The position numbers were made by a program, and so were the translations under genes. Positions 59,959 through 64,000 of a stretch of DNA of 64,000 nucleotides are shown here, piece after piece. The first letter of the stretch is position 1; the number at the start of each line of letters is the position of its first letter. A model generated the notes under the pieces. That model ran no database searches and was not told the origin of the DNA. It saw only the letters and a program-made list of their open reading frames with translations. This DNA is from CAZCEC01 sp964497615 (lineage in GTDB: Bacteria > Chloroflexota > Anaerolineae > Anaerolineales > UBA6663): contig CAZCEC010000011.1 of assembly GCA_964497615.1 (NCBI GenBank), forward strand, positions 1 through 64,000. Reading direction: 5' to 3'.

Positions 59959-61191
59959 TTACGAGGGTGATGCGCGTTCGCTCGTCCAGGAGTCGCGCAG
60001 GCCGTAAGGGAAGTCGTAGGCTTTCATCCGCTCCATGAACGGGTCGGGGTCGAAGGCTTCGGGGCCGAGGACGCCGCGGCCTTGCCATATCCCCTCCGAC
60101 AGCAACTCAAGCGCAATGACAGGATTGACGGCGGTTTGCCAGACGACGGCCTGGACGCCGTAGTCGCGCATGCAAGCTTCGTTGTCCGCAACCTGGTAGA
60201 GATAGACCTCGCGCGGGCGGCCGTCCTTCGTGCCGGTGACCCAGGTGCCGGCGCAGGTTTTGCCAAACATGTGGTCGCCCAGCTTGGCCGGGTCGGGCAG
60301 GCAGGCGGCGACGACATCGCGCGGGGCGACCTGCACGCCCTTGACGTTGATCGGCTCCTTCTTGTCCAAACCGAGCAGGGCCAGGGTCTTGAGCACGCCA
60401 ATGAACTCGTCGCCAAGGCCGTACTTGAACGTGACTCGGTTGCACTTGACCCAGCGCGGCACGAGCAAGACCTCTTCGTGCTCCACGTTGACGCACTCCT
60501 GCGGGCCGATGCCGCCGGGGAAGTCGAAGACTTCCGGCTCGGAGAAGGGCGGGGTGGTGAACCAGCCGCGCGCCCGTTCCCAGATGATGGGCGGATTGAG
60601 GCACTCCTCGATGGTGGTCCAGATGGAGAAGGTGGGGGCGAAGGCGTAGCCGCGCACTTCCAGGTTCGCGCCATCGCGGACGCCGATCTCGTCAATGGCG
60701 TCGAACAAGTGCTTTTCAGCGTAACGGGCGAAGACATCGGCCAGGCCAGGCTCGACGCCCATGCCGACGAGAGCCAGCAGGCCCTTCTTTTCCCACTTGG
60801 CCGCGCGCTCAAACTGATAGTCGCCCAGCTTGACGCCGCACTGCTCGTATGGGTGCGTGGGATGCGGCTGGGAGAGGGTCATCGCCATATCGAGATAGTG
60901 GCAGCCGGCGGTGTAGGCGGCGTCGAAGATGGCCTCGTTGAAGAGGGGGTCCACGGCGTTGACGATGACGTCGGCCTGGTGCTGGCGGGCGAGGGCGATG
61001 ATCTGGCGCTTGTCGCGAGCGTCCACCTGGACGGCGGGGAAGCGGCGCGGCTGGCTTAGGCGGGCGCGGACCTGCCGGGCGCGCTTGAGGTTGTAATCAG
61101 CCAGGACCAGCTTCTTGAGCCACGGGCGGTGCTGGGCGATGACGGCGATGGCCTCGCCGACGCCGCCGGTGCCGATGAGCAGAACGTTCAT
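59959..61191 (-). CDS. Saccharopine dehydrogenase-like oxidoreductase
   Basis: The 410-residue protein begins NVLLIGTGGVGEAIAVIA and has the C-terminal domain of the family, with GMGVEPGLADVFARYA and FDFPGGIGPQECVNVEHEEV. Members include saccharopine, carboxynorspermidine and homospermidine-type enzymes; which applies cannot be told. It is 4 bases overlapped with the upstream histidine kinase (ATGA). Confidence 0.85.
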   Translation of the reverse strand: MNVLLIGTGGVGEAIAVIAQHRPWLKKLVLADYNLKRARQVRARLSQPRRFPAVQVDARDKRQIIALARQHQADVIVNAVDPLFNEAIFDAAYTAGCHYLDMAMTLSQPHPTHPYEQCGVKLGDYQFERAAKWEKKGLLALVGMGVEPGLADVFARYAEKHLFDAIDEIGVRDGANLEVRGYAFAPTFSIWTTIEECLNPPIIWERARGWFTTPPFSEPEVFDFPGGIGPQECVNVEHEEVLLVPRWVKCNRVTFKYGLGDEFIGVLKTLALLGLDKKEPINVKGVQVAPRDVVAACLPDPAKLGDHMFGKTCAGTWVTGTKDGRPREVYLYQVADNEACMRDYGVQAVVWQTAVNPVIALELLSEGIWQGRGVLGPEAFDPDPFMERMKAYDFPYGLRDSWTSERASPS

Positions 61192-62429
61192 GGATTGGTT
61201 CCCGGAAGGGTGCCCGAGAGGGGCTGGGTCTTGCGTGGGGTGGGGGGCAGGGTGAAGTAGAAGGTGCTGCCCTGGCCGACGGTGGACTGGACGCGCAGCT
61301 CGCCGCCGAGGGCCTGCACGATGCGGCGGGCGATGGGCAGGCCGAGGCCGGTGCCTTCCGCGCTAGCTTCGCTGGCGGGCGCGCGAAAGAACTTGTCGAA
61401 GAGGCGGGGGAGCACTTCGGGCGGGATGCCGGGGCCGGTGTCGTCCACGTAGATGCGGAAGTAGCCGCCGGCCTGATCGGCGCGGACGGTGATGGCGCCA
61501 TCGGGGTGGTTGTACTTGACGGCGTTGGTGAGCAGGTTGAGAAGGACCTGCTTGAGCTTGGCGCGGTCGCTTTCGATGGGGGGCAGGGCGGGCGCAGGGT
61601 CGGCCAGCAGCCGCACGCCGCGCTGGGCGGCTTGGGGCTCGATGACGTCCAAGGCTTCGGCAATCAGGGCGGCCAGGTCAAATTGGGTGAGGGTGAAGCG
61701 CGCCCGGCCGGACTCGAGGCGGGCCATGTCGAGGAAGTCGGTGGTGAGCTGGGAGAGGCGGGCCGTTTCGCTCTGAAGCGTGGCGACGACTTCCTGGCGC
61801 TGGGCTTCGGGGAGGCCGGGGCGGGCCAGCAACTGGCTGCCGGCCAGGAGGGCTTGCAGCGGGGTGCGCAGTTCGTGGACCATCTCGGCGATGAGGTCGG
61901 ACTGGAGGAAGAGGCGGGCGTTGACGATGGCGACGGCGGCCTGGGCGGCGAGCCATTGGAGGGTGCTGATGTCTTCCGGGGTGAAGGCGCCGCCGCGCTT
62001 GTTGATGGCTTCCAGCACGCCGATGGTCTGCTCGCGGGCAATGAGGGGCACGCCGAGGACGGAACGGGTGGTGTAGGCGGTCAACTCGTCCACGGCGGGG
62101 TTCCAGCGCTGATCGGTGCGGGTGTCGGGGACGAGCAGGGGTTGGGCGTTGGTGGCGACCCAGCCGGCGATGCTGGCATCCAGGGGCAGGGCCAGGCTCT
62201 TGACTTCGCCCGGGGGCAGATTGGAGGTGGCTTCGAAGCGCAGTTCGCCGGATTGGGGGTCGAGGAGCAGGATGGAGGCGGCGTCGGATTCGGTGAGCTC
62301 GCAGGCGGCTTCGACGATTTCGCGGAGCAGGTGGGCGAGGTCGAGGGTGGAGACCAGGGTGTGGCTGATCTCCATGAGGCGCTCCATGCGCCGAAGGAGG
62401 AGGGGGTAGTTGGGCTGCGGGGGAGGCAT
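61188..62429 (-). CDS. GAF-domain sensor histidine kinase
   Basis: From the ATG at 62429 the product has 413 residues; the longer frame adds only low-complexity sequence from the repeat region. Residues about 30-165 are a GAF domain (SDAASILLLDPQSGELRF, VLGVPLIAREQTIGVLEAI). The kinase core has MVHELRTPLQALLAGSQ with the phosphorylated His, LLNLLTNAVKYNHPDG, DTGPGIPPEVLPRLFDKF and GTGLGLPIARRIVQALGG. No membrane segments, so cytoplasmic. No adjacent regulator; the stand-alone receiver at 31 kb is one candidate. Cotranscribed with the dehydrogenase. Confidence 0.92.
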   Translation of the reverse strand: MPPPQPNYPLLLRRMERLMEISHTLVSTLDLAHLLREIVEAACELTESDAASILLLDPQSGELRFEATSNLPPGEVKSLALPLDASIAGWVATNAQPLLVPDTRTDQRWNPAVDELTAYTTRSVLGVPLIAREQTIGVLEAINKRGGAFTPEDISTLQWLAAQAAVAIVNARLFLQSDLIAEMVHELRTPLQALLAGSQLLARPGLPEAQRQEVVATLQSETARLSQLTTDFLDMARLESGRARFTLTQFDLAALIAEALDVIEPQAAQRGVRLLADPAPALPPIESDRAKLKQVLLNLLTNAVKYNHPDGAITVRADQAGGYFRIYVDDTGPGIPPEVLPRLFDKFFRAPASEASAEGTGLGLPIARRIVQALGGELRVQSTVGQGSTFYFTLPPTPRKTQPLSGTLPGTNP

Positions 62430-62527
62430 TGAGGCGAGTGTAGCAGAGGGCGAGGAAATGGGGGAAATGTGACGGGGCGGGAAGGGAACAAGGGGCATAA
62501 GGGGCGCAAGGGGCACAAAGGACATTA

Positions 62528-62585
62528 GGGGACTCGAGGGACTCGAGGGACTCGAGAGCCTCGGGTGGGCGGGACTCGAGAGTCC
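62528..62585. repeat. Tandem GGGACTCGA repeats
   Basis: Three adjacent copies of a GGGACTCGA unit and a fourth imperfect copy 20 bases on lie between the histidine kinase and its presumed promoter. Shorter AAGGGGC units precede it (62494-62520). The rest of 62430-62897 is a GC-rich leader of about 470 bases in which I see no convincing gene apart from a short cysteine-ended frame at 62667-62762. Confidence 0.7.
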
Positions 62586-62897
62586 ATCGGTGGAAAACGT
62601 GGGTAGAGGGGAGTGCGGGAGAAGCAACGGCGGCGGGCGCCGCAGGATGGGAATTGTGCGGCGAAGTTAGTTACAGCAGCAGCAGCGGCGGGCGCGATCT
62701 GTCGCGAAGTGTCGCGGGGAGGGGGCGGACGGGGGAAAGCGGCGGCACATCCACAGACCCATAGGGGAGCTTGGTCCGTGACGCCGATGGGCGCAGATGA
62801 AGGCCGGGGGCGGCAAGCGTGTTGAGTTGTTAAGGGCGACCGGGCCAGAGCGAGATAGGCGCTGCGTACAGCGCGGCCGGGCGGCTCAGGTGAGGAG

Positions 62898-62926
62898 ATT
62901 GTATAGAAAGTTTGTTCTAGTGTCAA
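62898..62926 (-). promoter_or_regulatory. Strong promoter upstream of the histidine kinase
   Basis: A perfect TTGACA (62926-62921) and TACAAT (62903-62898) are 17 bases apart on the minus strand. Transcription from near 62891 would run through a leader of about 460 bases to the kinase. The promoter lies in the less GC-rich DNA left by the truncated ATPase. Confidence 0.7.
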
Positions 62927-63097
62927 GGGAAAGTTTTTGAGAACCGGTCGCAAATTGCTTGGTAGACGATTCGGCTGGATTTTGCCGGCAATTTGGCAGC
63001 GGATTAGGTAACGGATGTAACGGATGGCGTACCATTCCGCCGGGTCGTCTACAATTTCGGCGGATGTACGTCCGGTCTCCGGGATGTTCCAGGACTG

Positions 63098-63436
63098 CTC
63101 GAAGTGCATGAGCGAGGCGGCGTGGTTGCGGTCGGTCTTGACGCCGAACTGCTCCATGACGAAGCGCAAGAAGAGGTTGCTGGTCTTGAGGTTGGGGGCA
63201 AAGGCGAAGACGACCTGCTTGGACTGGTCCTCGCGCAGCTCATCGTGGATGCGCTTGGCGAGGCTGGTCTTGCCCGTGCCGACGTCGGCGAACAGGTAGA
63301 CCGGCCCCTTGCGGGTCTGGAGGTGGTGCAGGATTTTGGCTTTGGCTTCGCGGTGTGTGTGCGAGTGCCACAGGAAGCGCGGATCGGGGGTCATGCGAAA
63401 GGGGAGCTCGGCTAGGCCAAAGAAATCCGTGTACAC
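63098..63436 (-). pseudogene. Truncated AAA+ ATPase (ExeA/TniB-like N-terminal fragment)
   Basis: From a GTG at 63436 the frame reads YTDFFGLAELPFRMTPDPRF, then a Walker A variant VYLFADVGTGKTSLAKRI and VVFAFAPNLKTSNLFLRFV. These match the first third of ExeA/GspA-type ATPases, often linked to transposition or secretion. After about residue 110 (near 63100) similarity stops: no Walker B follows and the frame runs into the promoter region. It is probably the remnant of a rearrangement. Confidence 0.7.
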
Positions 63437-63630
63437 GGGTCCATGGTGAACTTCCGAGAGGGCATTGTCAAGAGTTGATGGAAGTAAGGCAGCGAGGTTG
63501 AGGCAAATCCACCGAATGGAAGCTGGCAGAACCGCAAAACTCGGCTTGGAGTGGCCTAATTTGATGCTGAATCGTGGGCTGCGCACCGAACGTCGATAGA
63601 GGGGCGGCGCGAGAATACTCGTTATCATGG

Positions 63631-64000
63631 TCACGGCGCGAGAGGAATGTCTAGGTACGCGGCAGCAACGGTTGGTGTTGGCGTGCCCTCCTCAATAACT
63701 TGGCCGACTACTAAGACTCGAATGAGGCTACTGTCGTGATTGGGCGGCAGTTTCGGTGAGGTGACCGTGTAATTGTCTGGCAAGAAGCCACCCTTCGGAT
63801 CAAGTATGATCGGCGCTGTATTTAAGCTTTGGGTATTGTCCTCTAATTCCACCCATTGTCCGTCCTGGGCCGAATAAGCGAAAACCCTGAGCCCAAAGTC
63901 CGGCGGAAAGGTGAGGCTGTTGCCTGTCTTGTTGAAAATGCGCAAGTGGTATCCTGCCGCACTGGTGGGCAACGCAGAATGTTGCTCTAGGCCAACGAGC
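63631..64000 (-). CDS. Partial protein of unknown function at the right edge
   Basis: The frame is open from the window edge to a stop at 63631 (at least 120 residues). It ends LVVGQVIEEGTPTPTVAAAYLDIPLAP and has a beta-rich composition (FGLRVFAYSAQDGQWVELED). No family is recognised. Base composition is visibly less GC-rich than the rest of the window. A TTG at 63972 could be an internal start, but the frame continues upstream. Confidence 0.6.
   Translation of the reverse strand, partial: LVGLEQHSALPTSAAGYHLRIFNKTGNSLTFPPDFGLRVFAYSAQDGQWVELEDNTQSLNTAPIILDPKGGFLPDNYTVTSPKLPPNHDSSLIRVLVVGQVIEEGTPTPTVAAAYLDIPLAP

Noticed and set aside
62528..62585. Possible CRISPR-like direct repeats
   Set aside because: The GGGACTCGA units are contiguous without spacers and only 9 bases long; no cas genes nearby.
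62430..62627. N-terminal extension of the histidine kinase
   Set aside because: The extension is serine/proline low complexity encoded by intergenic repeats; the ATG at 62429 fits the domain start.

Overview
The window is a GC-rich piece of a bacterial chromosome, scaffolded from contigs: one run of ten Ns lies inside aroC. Gene content, the split between short housekeeping operons and a large contractile-particle operon, and several protein types (DUF2007, tandem PII-like receptors, PYROXD2-type oxidoreductases, an AroK-AroB fusion) fit a Chloroflexota (Anaerolineae-like) genome. That assignment is an inference from content, not a database result.

Region 1 (1-23.2 kb, minus strand) is an extracellular contractile injection system (eCIS, Afp/PVC-like). 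Read from its promoter near 23.2 kb it encodes an AAA+ ATPase, two paralogous DUF4157 proteins each with three copies of a module I do not recognise, a 1571-residue DUF4157 protein with two HExxH motifs, a Pvc16-like protein, sheath, tube, a tail-assembly-chaperone-like protein with a probable -1 frameshift extension, a second tube, another DUF4157 protein, LysM (Afp7), VgrG-like spike (Afp8), PAAR tip, gp25 baseplate and, overlapping it, the start of a DUF885 protein. Baseplate-J and tape-measure genes are not in the window and may lie to the left.

Region 2 (23.2-30.1 kb) has a deacetylase of the acetylpolyamine/HDAC family and, divergently, a four-gene operon: GcvT-like, two PYROXD2-like flavoproteins and a DmdA-like GcvT protein. 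This looks like catabolism of an N- or S-methylated compound. Tandem operator-like palindromes follow its promoter.

Region 3 (30.1-41 kb) is mixed housekeeping: TrmI, a receiver protein, DUF192, a LysM-M23 peptidase, DUF2007, two uncharacterised proteins, a MoaD-like protein, tRNA-Arg(UCU) almost abutting twin c-di-AMP-receptor-like genes, an MFS transporter, GNAT, GH1 glycosidase and tRNA-Ser(GGA).

Region 4 (41-59.8 kb) is amino-acid biosynthesis: argGH; an operon with an aminotransferase, a GT39-like membrane protein, Nudix, a ligase-M20 fusion and GNAT; and a near-complete shikimate operon (aroH-aroF-tyrA-aroA-aroE-aroC-aroKB-aroQ). The most striking regulatory feature is that all three transcription units begin with a promoter placed almost on the start codon of a short leader peptide, followed by an intrinsic terminator just before the first enzyme gene. 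The peptides are arginine-rich before argG, threonine-rich before the aminotransferase, and phenylalanine/tyrosine-rich before the aro operon. They look like three ribosome-mediated attenuators made from leaderless leader peptides.

Region 5 (59.8-64 kb) has hairpin repeats, a saccharopine-dehydrogenase-like gene with a GAF histidine kinase, a long repeat-rich leader, a truncated AAA+ ATPase and a partial protein in less GC-rich DNA at the right edge.
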